DNA from: Nemertoderma westbladi
Taxonomy: Eukaryota > Xenacoelomorpha > Nemertodermatida > Nemertodermatidae
Assembly: GCA_032718475.1 (NCBI GenBank)
Contig: JAUCBJ010003581.1
Coordinates: 1 to 34,553, forward strand
Length of the DNA: 34,553 bases
Reading direction: 5' to 3'
The position numbers and the translations under genes were made by a program. Positions 1 to 9,540 of the stretch are shown here, piece after piece; within the stretch, counting starts at the first letter, position 1; the number at the start of each line of letters is the position of its first letter. The notes below the pieces were generated by a model. It saw nothing but the letters and a program-made list of their open reading frames with translations. It did not search any database and had not been told where the DNA came from.

Positions 1-1164
1 CTGCTTACTACGAGAACAGTGATATTGTTGAACTTCCCGGCTATTAATTTTATCCAATGACGTCACCATATCGTCACCATATACAGTGAAAGGAGCTACT
101 AGAACTTATCTGGCTGCGATTTTGTACTAAAGTGATTATTTAGTGTAGGTTTGATGAGCATGGGTTTATTATAATGCGGTTACAAAAGCAGCTGCTCTTG
201 GCGTTAAGATTCTAACGACATTGTCCCCCTAATCCCATCCATTTCCTGTAACTACTGCTTAGTAGCAATAATAAAATAAAGTACTTTGTGGAGAATCTTC
301 TGATGTAATAGCTAACCTAACCTACGCATGTAATTATCTCGCTGTCCGGTGTGATTCCGAAGTCAGCACCCCGGAGAGATACATCCTGGCCGGTCAACAC
401 CATTGCGTGATCATACCAATGTTATATAGGCTGGTCCCGGAACTAATTTAACGAGACTTTCGTCACAATCTGGTCAACTGCCTCCATTCCTATTGCCTTG
501 GTAAAACAATAACCTACGGATAACTCGCTGATTAGTGCAACAACTGCCTTTATACGAATAATAATGTGATGACTCTTCTGTATAATCGGTTCGATGCCTT
601 CGTACATCAGAACTGTAAGCCATCATAACTGTTCAGTCCCCCAAGCTCTAGTAGACAGGTAATAAGAATTGCAGGTTTCATGAGAGGCGTACCCGTAGGA
701 CGGAAGGGCCGTTATGGCAATATTGGCAGAAATTTATCTAAATTACTTACTGTAGATGATGACCTATGATGATGTAGATATTTGATTTAAGCTTTGCTCC
801 TGATCAAAAACACAATCGAATGCGTGGACTGCCTACCTGGCACTTTAACCGGTACTACGGATCAATAGAAAAGGGGAGGGGGTTGGGGGGGGGGGGGGGG
901 GGGTGGGGTTGGTAAAGTTAGTTATAGAGGCTGTCAGAAACAAAATATGCTCATTTACAATGGTGACTTTTGTTGCAATCATGTGTAACATAATTGTATC
1001 CCAAATAATTAATGTCACTTTGAAGGGCTGCCCATTCCGAAGTCAATAATTAACCTCAGCAGAATTATAAACGGCACCGAATCACACAAACTACTCAGTT
1101 CTCGGAATAAGTGGCATTTTGTGAGATAAGCTTAACACACACAACCCTCATACAGCCTGCTTAC
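1..1164. other. Intron sequence (3' side of the anoctamin gene), no gene seen
   Basis: No ORF of note, no recognisable TM6 exon on the minus strand and no RNA gene are visible. The only distinct element is the G-rich tract at 873-912. Confidence 0.5.
873..912 (+). repeat. G-rich tract with a 19-G run
   Basis: A run of 19 consecutive G at 885-903 is flanked by further G3-G5 runs. It is the first of several long G or C homopolymers in the window and could form a G-quadruplex on the plus strand. Confidence 0.9.
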
Positions 1165-1275
1165 CTCGTACGTTTCTTGCGAAGCTTCCTTCTCAGCTTG
1201 GGTTATTGTCGGTGCAATGGTATCGTCTGTCCCTTTGCCGAGATCTTCACCAGATGACGTCAATGCCGATGGTAA
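1165..1275 (-). CDS. ANO8: Anoctamin-8-like exon: linker end before TM6
   Basis: This 111-nt exon follows acceptor GTTTCTATAG and precedes donor GTAAGC, phase 0 on both sides, 37 codons. It starts LPSALTSSGEDLGKG, continues TDDTIAP and ends TITQAEKEASQETYE. The TQAE-x-x-x-x-x-x-Y-E motif at the end is what ANO8 proteins show immediately before the segment that enters TM6, so the next exon should encode that segment and the first calcium-ligand helix. I could not find it in positions 1-1164 on the minus strand, so it is presumably beyond the window. Confidence 0.75.
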
Positions 1276-1298
1276 CTATAGAAACGAACAAATTGAAA

Positions 1299-3965
1299 GT
1301 TTTGTGTACCAAACAAATATAATTGATGGGTTATATAAAACAATTTGTGTACTAAACAAATATAACTAATGGGTTATATAAAACATTTTGTGTACCAAAC
1401 AAATATAACTGATGGGTTATATAAAACATTTTGTGTACCAAACAAATATAACTGATGGGTTATATAAAACATTTTGTGTACCAAACAAATATAACTGATG
1501 GGTTATATAAAATATTTTGTGTACCAAACAAATATAACTAATGGGTTATATAAAACATTTTGTGTACAAAACAAATATAACTGATGGGTTATATAAAACA
1601 TTTTGTGTACTAAACAAATATAACTGATGGGTTATATAAAACATTTTGTGTACCAAACAAATATAACTGATGGGTTATATAAAACATTTTGTGTACCAAA
1701 CAAATATAACTGATGGGTTATATAAAACATTTTGTGTACCAAACAAATATAACTGATGGGTTATATAAAACATTTTGTGTACCAAACAAATATAACTGAT
1801 GGGTTATATAAAACATTTTGTGTACTAAACAAATATAACTGATGGGTTATATAAAACATTTTGTGTACCAAACAAATATACATCATGGGTTATATAAAAC
1901 ATTTTGTGTACCAAACAAATATAACTAATGGGTTATATAAAACATTTTGTGTACCAAACAAATATAACTGATGGGTTATATAAAACATTTTGTGTACTAA
2001 ACAAATATAACTGATGGGTTATATAAAACATTTTGTGTACCAAACAAATATAACTGATGGGTTATAAAACATTTTGTGTACCAAACAAATATAACTGATG
2101 GGTTATATAAAACATTTTGTGTACCAAACAAATATAACTGATGGGTTATAAAACATTTTGTGTACCAAACAAATATAACTGATGGGTTATATAAAACATT
2201 TTGTGTACCAAACAAATATACATCATGGGTTATATAAAACATTTTGTGTACCAAACAAATATAACTAATGGGTTATATAAAACATTTTGTGTACCAAACA
2301 AATATAACTGATGGGTTATATAAAACATTTTGTGTACTAAACAAATATAACTGATGGGTTATATAAAACATTTTGTGTACCAAACAAATATAACTGATGG
2401 GTTATAAAACATTTTGTGTACCAAACAAATATAACTGATGGGTTATATAAAACATTTTGTGTACCAAACAAATATAACTGATGGGTTATAAAACATTTTG
2501 TGTACCAAACAAATATAACTGATGGGTTATATAAAACATTTTGTGTACCAAACAAATATACATCATGGGTTATATAAAACATTTTGTGTACCAAACAAAT
2601 ATAACTAATGGGTTATATAAAACATTTTGTGTACCAAACAAATATAACTAATGGGTTATATAAAACATTTTGTGTACCAAACAAATATAACTGATGGGTT
2701 ATATAAAACATTTTGTGTACCAAACAAATATAACTGATGGGTTATATAAAACATTTTGTGTACCAAACGAATATAACTGGGTTATATAAAACATTTTGTG
2801 TACCAAACAAATATAACTGATGGTTTATATAAAACATTTTGTGTACCAAACAAATATAACTGATGGGTTATAAAACATTTTGTGTACCAAACAAATATAA
2901 CTGATGGGTTATATAAAACATTTTGTGTACCAAACAAATATAACTGATGGGTTATAAAACATTTTGTGTACCAAACAAATATAACTGATGGGTTATATAA
3001 AACATTTTGTGTACCAAACAAATATACATCATGGGTTATATAAAACATTTTGTGTACCAAACAAATATAACTAATGGGTTATATAAAACATTTTGTGTAC
3101 CAAACAAATATAACTAATGGGTTATATAAAACATTTTGTGTACCAAACAAATATAACTGATGGGTTATATAAAACATTTTGTGTACCAAACAAATATAAC
3201 TGATGGGTTATATAAAACATTTTGTGTACCAAACGAATATAACTGGGTTATATAAAACATTTTGTGTACCAAACAAATATAACTGATGGTTTATATAAAA
3301 CATTTTGTGTACCAAACGAATATAACTGGGTTATATAAAACATTTTGTGTACCAAACGAATATAACTGATGGGTTATATAAAATATTTTGTGTACCAAAC
3401 AAATATAACTGGGTTATATAAAACATTTTGTGTACCAAACAAATATAACTGATGGGTTATATAAAACATTTTGTGTACCAAACAAATATAACTGATGGGT
3501 TATATAAAATATTTTGTGTACCAAACAAATATAACTGATGGGTTATATAAAATATTTTGTGTACCAAACAAATATAACTAATGGGTTATATAAAACATTT
3601 TGTGTACCAAACGAATATAACTGGGTTATATAAAACATTTTGTGTACCAAACAAATATAACTGATGGGTTATATAAAACATTTTGTGTACCAAACAAATA
3701 TAACTGGGTTATATAAAATATTTTGTGTACCAAACAAATATAACTGATGGGTTATATAAAACATTTTGTGTACCAAAAGAATATAACTGGGTTATATAAA
3801 ACATTTTGTGTACCAAACGAATATAACTGGGTTATATAAAACATTTTGTGTATTAAACGATTATAACTGGGTTATATAAAACATTTTGTGTACCAAACGA
3901 ATATAACTGGGTTATACCATACATTTTGTGTACCAAACGAATATAACTGGGTTTTATCAAACGAA
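1299..3965. repeat. 43-bp tandem array with higher-order structure
   Basis: The unit contains TTTTGTGTACCAAACAAATA then TAACTGATGGGTTATATAAA and repeats every 43 bp, with 41-bp variants (TATAT shortened to TAT) and 40-bp variants (ATG lost), giving about 62 copies. The marker variant CATCATGGG recurs at 1881, 2221, 2561 and 3027, showing higher-order periods of 340, 340 and 466 bp. A second marker, AAACGAATATAACTGGG, recurs 466 bp apart at 2765 and 3231. Units decay towards the right edge after about 3760. The array lies in the intron between the two last anoctamin exons. Open frames on the minus strand arise because 43 is not a multiple of 3. Confidence 0.97.
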
Positions 3966-4012
3966 TATATACCAACAAATAAACACATATAACAAACATT
4001 AGGTACAATTAC

Positions 4013-4173
4013 CTTTATGGAAGCAGCTGATGAGGCTTCAGTAGCTACTTGCTTGGCAACATCAGTAGCCCCGCTAGCTACATGTTTAGCGACTTCAGCG
4101 GCGTCACTGGCAATGTGTTTTAGATCTCTCTTGAGTATATTAACTCTGTGGCGCAGTCCCATAGGTAGTGGCT
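4013..4173 (-). CDS. ANO8: Anoctamin-8-like linker exon with 11-residue amphipathic repeats
   Basis: This 161-nt exon follows acceptor GTTTCAG and precedes donor GTAATT, starting in phase 1 and ending in phase 0, which fits the neighbouring exons exactly. Residues 1-23 are basic (EPLPMGLRHRVNILKRDLKH). Residues 24-34 (DAAEVAKHVAS) and 35-45 (GATDVAKQVAT) form two 11-residue repeats followed by an alanine/serine tail, predicting an amphipathic alpha helix of the 11/3 type. It would sit in the cytosolic linker between the LITRQ helix and TM6, a part that varies greatly among ANO8 proteins. No family is recognised for the repeat itself. The assignment to this gene rests on phase, splice sites, strand and order. 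The overlapping 62-codon plus-strand ORF is a shadow. Confidence 0.72.
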
Positions 4174-4450
4174 CTGAAACAACCAAACCAATGATATTTA
4201 TATGATTTATAGAACATAAGACAACCATTATTTACGTAAGTAACGTAAGTTACACACATTCAGCATCGGCATCTAAAAGTTGATAGTCAGCAAATAATAA
4301 ATAACTGCCGGAAATTTCCTTTTTAAAGAGGGAGGATTTTATTTTTTTATTTCTCTAGTATCTCCATACAAAATTTGGTTGAAAATTGATAAAATCTTCA
4401 AAAGTTATTTACGAATGAATTGGGTGGGTGAAACGGGCGGACGGGCGAAC
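4174..4450. other. Intron sequence, no gene seen
   Basis: The stretch is AT-rich. The part from about 4340, ending in a GGGTGGGTGAAACGGGCGGA-type GC-rich lead-in to the GACA repeat, looks like the end of an interspersed repeat, but I cannot name the family. Confidence 0.4.
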
Positions 4451-4451
4451 G

Positions 4452-4595
<144 letters not shown>

Positions 4596-4908
4596 TGAAA
4601 TTTTACCCTATTTACTAATTATAATTGTGCGCTAAAGCTCGCCCTGACTACGTGGCTCGCGCCACATTTGAATATACATAAATTCACCAGAATTCCACAG
4701 GTAATACAAATTAAATAATGTCTTCAGCATAATCGCACATATTGTAATAACATAAAATAAAAGAAATTGAAGAATTATTTCATATTAAAGGAATTTAGGA
4801 GTTTCTGTAATGAATATGATACGAATATGATTAGTTTTAGGACACGACGAGCTATTCGGTCTGAACATCGATCTTACATTCAATTCAATTGTGTTTATAC
4901 GTTTATTG

Positions 4909-5012
4909 AGGTCCACCTTGGTGTAGTGGTTGCAATGAATTCAAGGAGGTCGTGGGTTCAATCCCCGCATGGGCCAGGGCAGTTCTCGTTTAGGCACGAA
5001 TGCGTGTTAACA
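4909..5012 (+). mobile_element. tRNA-derived SINE head, copy 1
   Basis: The segment has an RNA polymerase III A box (TGGTGTAGTGG at 4919-4929) and a B box (GGTTCAATCC at 4955-4964) at tRNA-like spacing, inside a tRNA-like stretch ending CCCCGCATGGGCC. It is followed by AGGGCAGTTCTCGTT and GGCACGAATGCG, shared with the copy at 9253. It lacks a proper acceptor stem and anticodon arm, so it is a SINE and not a tRNA gene. Similarity to copy 2 stops at about 5012. Confidence 0.75.
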
Positions 5013-5045
5013 GCAGGGTGTGCATTATGGCAGACAACGTCTGGA

Positions 5046-5801
5046 CTGCGTGAATTGTCATTCCTTTTACTACAGCGGGGCTATGATTACGTTTTAAGTG
5101 GTTCAATTAACCAAAACAGATTGGAAGGTGAGTTTGGCTGTTTCCGTGGTATGACGGGCTCAAATCTCTCTCTTACTGTGAAAGACATTGAAGCGGCTTT
5201 TCGGGGACGGAGTTTGTTATTGTTGGTCGACTTAAATGAGATGCCCAAAGCCGTTACAGCAGCTGAACATTCAAAAACATGTGATTCATGCCGTTATCCA
5301 TTACCCGAGGAAACCCTTGCTATTGTTGAACGCCTTTCTGATATAGACTCTAAGACCACGGACTGTGAACGCTGGGCTGCCGCATATGTAGCGGGATATC
5401 TGTTACGTGTTGTACCAGAACTTGAAAACTCAGAAGATGTAGTGCAAGCGGACAGTACTTTTATTCGAAATCTGTCACGTGGTGGTTTACAACTGCCCTG
5501 CCAAGAGTTGGTGTGGTGGACATTGGCTTCAGCAACCTTCGTTGATCTAGTGCCCCATGGCACAATTCGCTGTCATAAGCAACTTGTTGTAATCATCGAT
5601 CTAATTGCCAGCTACTATGATATTTTCCCAAGACCGCCTATAGCCGCGTGTCGTGTTCTAGCTAACACGATTCTAAACGGCCTGCAGAAGAGAACCACGG
5701 ATTCACATCAAACTGAGAACAGACGTCATACTGCAGTACTGGGGCCCATACCGAACTGGCTCGAATTACGGGAACATAACATTTCTAGGACTATTTTATA
5801 G
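5046..5801 (+). pseudogene. DNA transposase C-terminal fragment (P-element/THAP9-like type, uncertain)
   Basis: An ORF open from 4767 to 5801 becomes protein-like only from about residue 94. Recognisable pieces are GYDYVLSGSINQNRLEGEFG followed by CFRGMTGSN (residues 105-133), a CDSC pair (172-175), AAAYVAGYLLR (204-214) and LSRGGLQLPCQELVW (236-250). A Y-V-L-x-G-x-x-x-Q-x-x-x-E-x-x-F-G-x-x-R motif, then a V-A-G-Y segment and an R-G-G-L segment, is the C-terminal layout of transposases in the P-element/THAP9 and related groups. The catalytic core and DNA-binding domain are missing. The first 80 or so residues of the ORF are SINE and intron read-through. Uninterrupted for about 250 codons, so it decayed recently or is still constrained. 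The exact superfamily is unsure. Confidence 0.6.
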
Positions 5802-6584
5802 TAGGATAATTTCTGTACCTTTAGAGACTGTTATATTTCCATTTTTATCACATTTATACTTGTCCCACATATTACTTTTAAAATAAATATGTGAATTATA
5901 CAATAACAAAGAAATATACAATAACTTGTAGCCATAAGGCGATACGAAAGTAAAAAAGTGAGCTTTTTATACGTTGATTTACTCGGTTACCATAGCAACA
6001 AACTGTTATTTTGGTTGTCAATAATTCTGCAACTGCAAGCAAGCAAGTGGTGCATATTGTCCCGTATACTTGAAATATTGGTGGTAGACTCTGATCCCAT
6101 GACGTTACTACCACTATAAATGCATTCCACCATTAAAGCCCGTTGCTAAGGACATTGTCAATACTTCTAACTTTGAAGGTCGTTTTCACTTGATTGCTAT
6201 GGTATTTTCAAAAAACTAAATATGCCACTAATTCTTCATATCCAAAATACTAATCTTTCATAAATTTTAACTCGTCATATTTACTATAAGAGCTGTTGCT
6301 ATGGGAATTTTCTCCGTTGCTATGTTTAAGACCCCTAAAAAACGAGCGCAACCATTTGGTGAAGTCTACCCAAATTTTTTAAAATCCCATATCAGTACTA
6401 AACATCTATGTAGGGTATATATATAGTCATATATAAAATTCCTACGGGGTCATAGGTTGGAGCCCGAACTGACCGGTAGAAACAAGTTCACTACTACACC
6501 CTATCTACTACCCGCACACAACCAGCTAATAATGAGGTTGCATTAGATTATATACCATTGGTTTTTTTATTTTATTAGCATTAG
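5802..6584. other. Intron sequence with repeated GTTGCTATGG-like motifs
   Basis: No gene is visible. A full X-box-like motif lies at 5986-5999, and half-motifs GTTGCTA(T/A)GG occur near 6143, 6195, 6294 and 6320, which suggests an interspersed repeat of unknown family. Confidence 0.45.
5986..5999 (+). promoter_or_regulatory. X-box-like RFX motif
   Basis: GTTACCATAGCAAC fits the RFX consensus RYYNYYATRRNRAC at every position. No ciliary gene or start site follows, so it may be part of a repeat and not functional. Confidence 0.35.
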
Positions 6585-6590
6585 TTTTTC

Positions 6591-7055
6591 TCAATCCTGG
6601 CTGGCGTACTGCAAGGTGACACATTAGCACCATTACTATTTGTAATTGTGCTGGATTACGCAATGAGGACGGCCACAAAGGGTGAAGATCTGGGATTCAC
6701 ACTTCAAGAACGCAGAAGTAGTAGATATCCGGCAACTACAGTCACAGACACCGACTTTGCGGATGACATCGCCCTGCTCCCTAATACGCTAGCAGATGCA
6801 CAGCTTCTACTAAATAAAGTGGAGAGGGCTGCTAAGGAGGATGGATTGCATATAAATGCTACAAAGACCGAATTCATGACCTTTAATGTTGATGGAAACT
6901 TGACAACCATTGATAATAATCAACTAAGGAAGGTTGATGACTTCCAGTACCTTGGATCATGGATAGAGAGTAGCAAAAAGGACATAGAAGTTAGGAAATC
7001 AAAGGCTTGGGCAGCTCTATCAAAAATGGATACCATCTGGAAAGTAGTAGAATAG
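6591..7055 (+). pseudogene. Non-LTR retrotransposon reverse transcriptase fragment
   Basis: The frame reads AGVLQGDTLAPLLFVIVLDYA, then DTDFADDIALLPNTLADAQ, KVERAAKEDGLHINATKTEF, and VDDFQYLGSWIESSKKDIEV with AWAALSKMDTIWK at the end. Q-G-D-x-L-A-P-x-L-F is reverse-transcriptase motif 4, FADD is the catalytic YxDD-type motif, and G-L-x-I-N-x-x-K-T-E and Y-L-G-S-W-I are later palm and thumb motifs of LINE elements common in marine invertebrates. The frame opens at 6585 after a stop, so the fingers and endonuclease are missing, and it stops at 7053-7055 before the thumb continues. It is a dead, doubly truncated copy lying antisense to the anoctamin gene. The frame is read by similarity and the fragment has no natural ATG start. 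Confidence 0.88.
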
Positions 7056-7169
7056 CAGAATAGGAAGTATAAGTAGTAGAATAGAAGAAGTAGAATAGAA
7101 AGTATAAAGGAGTAGTCATGATAGCTAATCATACACAAACAAATTGTTTCAGAATATTGTGTATTTATT
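7056..7169. repeat. Purine-rich AGTAGAATAGAAG low-complexity stretch
   Basis: Immediately after the reverse-transcriptase fragment, irregular repeats of AGTAGAATAG and GAAGTA run to about 7115. This could be the degenerate 3' tail of the element. Confidence 0.45.
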
Positions 7170-7500
7170 AAATAGAATAAATGGCCTGCAGTGAACAATA
7201 ATTCTTGCAATCTTTGAACGCCTATATCTCAGCTGTTTCTCAACGAAATTCAGACATTGTTACATATTTGGAATCCTTTCAACGCAAGCTTTCTATTGAT
7301 ATGAAAACTTAACTTAACTTAACTTGATCACTTTAGTCTTACGACTAAAGTGAAGAATGGCCACGATACGGAGGGTGCGATTTCGAAAAAGACACTTTTT
7401 TAAAATTTGATAAAGATTTGTAGAAAAATTGGGAGGGGGCGGGGGGGGGGGGGGTCCGTGTCATCAGAAAATGACACTATATTACTGGTCATGGTGTACA
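7170..7500 (+). repeat. Dispersed repeat with internal G tract, copy 1
   Basis: The copy shares with 7885-8290 the segments TTTGAACGC, TACATATTTGGAATCC, TGAAGAAT, GACACTTTT, TAAAGATTTGTAGAAA and an internal G run (14 G at 7441-7454), followed by ATGACACTATATT and CATGGTGTA. The family is not recognised. Confidence 0.7.
7328..7353. other. Perfect 11-bp hairpin with TTAC loop
   Basis: TCACTTTAGTC and its reverse complement GACTAAAGTGA are separated by four bases, just after a TAACT pentamer run. It is absent from the second copy of the surrounding repeat. No function is inferred. Confidence 0.5.
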
Positions 7501-7884
7501 TTTGTCATCACTTATGCCCTATAACATTCTTAAATAATTGAAATTACATTGTGTTAAGAATTGTAATTACAGTACGACAGTAATCAGTGCACATAACACC
7601 GTTAGGCCTACAAGAACAAGAAAAGTGTGGCAGCCAGTCGCTAGGGGGCTACATTTGTAAACATTTAATGTCCTTCCATTTCTTTGCTTTTATTCCATTC
7701 AGGGTAACTTCTATTACTACCCTTCCCAGCAGCCATTTTATTCTATTTAATAGATACGCCATATTCTGGAACATTTTGTTAATGCGTTACTACGTAACAG
7801 TATGATTAAAGAGTACACAAATAGACAGTAAACAGTATGATTGTTGCCAAGCTACGTATGGGATAAACAATATGTTCCAGAATA
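7501..7884. other. Intron sequence, no gene seen
   Basis: A 72-codon plus-strand ORF at 7587-7805 has no recognisable motif and I take it as chance. The phrase TATTAAATAGAATAA occurs both near 7165 and near 7893, so the flanks belong to the duplicated repeat. Confidence 0.4.
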
Positions 7885-8290
7885 TGATGAATTTATTAAA
7901 TAGAATAACATTACCTTGCGGAGGTGCAATATCATGCGAAATTTGAACGCTCATACAGTAGCTGAGCTATTTCCCAACCAAATTCAAATGTTTTTACATA
8001 TTTGGAATCCACGCATGGCCAGTTTTCCACTAGTACAAACAAATCACTATGGTGAAGAATATCTGCGGTTTGATTGGTAAAATTTCGCCGGAGACACTTT
8101 TGAACAAGAATGAACGCGAAAATAAAAATTCTGGCTAGCCCAGCAAGGAGGAAGGAAGGTGAAACTATCTCTGTTTCAAATTTCATGCAATCTCATAAAG
8201 ATTTGTAGAAACATTTGGGGGGGGGGGGGGGGGGGACTTGTACCAGAATAACGACACTATATTCCAGGACATGGTGTATTCTGGGACATG
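7885..8290 (+). repeat. Dispersed repeat with internal G tract, copy 2
   Basis: This is a diverged partner of the copy at 7170-7500, about 735 bp away in the same orientation. Its internal G run is 19 bases (8217-8235). It is followed by two near copies of GGACATGGTGTA. Confidence 0.7.
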
Positions 8291-8741
8291 GTGTAGTTAT
8301 GTACTGTACAGTATGCGACTTCCTAACCAATTTTTTTATGAATATGAGCGGCTTGTACTAAATTTCTGATAGTCAGTGTATTCTTATTGTAGCTAGTGTT
8401 TTAAAAATACTAATATTTTTGAAAGAAATCAAAAGTTTTTGTTAATTAATTAATTATTTACCATAACTACATTATTCTAGAACATTTTCATTCTAAAGCT
8501 ATTTTATTTCTTTTTTGTTGAGTCATGGCCTACTATATACAGTAGGCCTACTACGGCCAGCTAGGTCATTTGAAGAGGCTGAAAAAAGAGGCCAGTTTAT
8601 TTTTATAATATTATGATGTTTTGATATGGGGAGAGTTCTATAAATTTTCATTTGCTGCAATTTGGTCAATGGACGTAATTTAAGTCTCCTCGTTAAGCAA
8701 GATACTAAATTTTGTGGTAGATAGTGTTTTCGGTAGGTTTA
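8291..8741. other. Intron sequence, small inverted repeats only
   Basis: The stretch contains a palindrome TACTGTACAGTA near 8303 and an 8-bp stem GGCCTACT/AGTAGGCC near 8527-8548. No gene is visible. Confidence 0.4.
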
Positions 8742-9250
8742 GCTAGTAATTTCAACACTGGTTCCGACATCCTACTTTCTTTTATAAATATTTTGTAGTA
8801 GCTAGATTTTAGTACTATTTGTATAGAAAATGTTCCACAACATGTTAGCTATTCATTTAAAAAAAATTATGTTCTAGAACAAAAATTGTTTTTGGACATT
8901 TTTTTGAAAAAAATACTGGATTTTATTTAAAACGCATGGAATCGTTCTAAAACGTGTTTAAAATGAAACGCTTTTCTGCGTTTAAAATCAATAAAAAAAT
9001 TGTGAAAAAAAATATTGTGAATTTTTTTACATTTATTTTAAACACGTTTTTATAACGATTCTTAGTAATTTATAATTCTTTCAAAAAAAAGTTCTAGAAC
9101 AAAAAATATTTGTTCTAGAACATAATTTTTTTAATATGAATAGCTAACATGTTGTGGAACGTTTTCTATACAAATAGTATTAAAAACTAGCTACTACAAA
9201 TTATTTATAGAAGAAAGTAGGATGTCGGAACCAGTGTTGAAATTACTAGC
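8742..9250. mobile_element. 509-bp near-perfect palindrome (foldback or MITE-like element)
   Basis: The left arm begins GCTAGTAATTTCAACACTGG and the right arm ends with its reverse complement. Arms of about 250 bp match with scattered substitutions: for example GTTCCACAACATGTTAGCTA on the left pairs with TAGCTAACATGTTGTGGAAC on the right, and GTTCTAGAACA occurs in both. The centre lies near 8996 in a run of T/A. No coding sequence is present. A long inverted repeat with no ORF fits a foldback or MITE DNA element. No convincing target-site duplication was seen at the edges. Confidence 0.75.
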
Positions 9251-9252
9251 AC

Positions 9253-9540
9253 CGAGGTTCCACCTTGGTGTAGTGGTTGCATTGAATTCATATCTCCCGT
9301 AGGTCGTGGTCCTCACATGGGCAGGGCAGTTTTCTTTTCGGCACGAATGCTTTAAAGGGACCAGCCAGGGCGCATCTCTGCCTTGCATCCTTAGGTGGTA
9401 GCTAAATGAGTACTGGAGTTTCCTCTGGGGAGTAAAGTTCTGGAGGTACCGCATTGGAAATTCGTGAGACTTTGTGCGTAATCTCTGGCCAAACTGCCGA
9501 AGAAAAGTTACTTTTTACTTTTCTTTACTTTATTACAAGT
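9253..9540 (+). mobile_element. tRNA-derived SINE, copy 2 (longer, B box damaged)
   Basis: The sequence starts GGTTCCACCTTGGTGTAGTG with an intact A box at 9266-9276. The B box region has lost the GGTTCAA part, so it should be transcriptionally dead. After the shared GGGCAGGGCAGTT and GGCACGAATGC it continues through a longer body containing GAGTTTCCTCTGGGGAGTAA and CAAACTGCCGAAGAAAAG, ending in a TTACTTTTT-rich tail. It abuts the palindromic element. Confidence 0.72.

Noticed and set aside
1997-3060. Three near-identical 85-92 codon minus-strand ORFs
   Set aside because: Read-through of the 43-bp array; their identity reflects the 340-bp higher-order repeat, not a gene family.
4911-4980. 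A tRNA gene, because A and B boxes are present
   Set aside because: No acceptor-stem pairing or anticodon arm, and the flank is shared with a second dispersed copy at 9253, so it is a SINE head.
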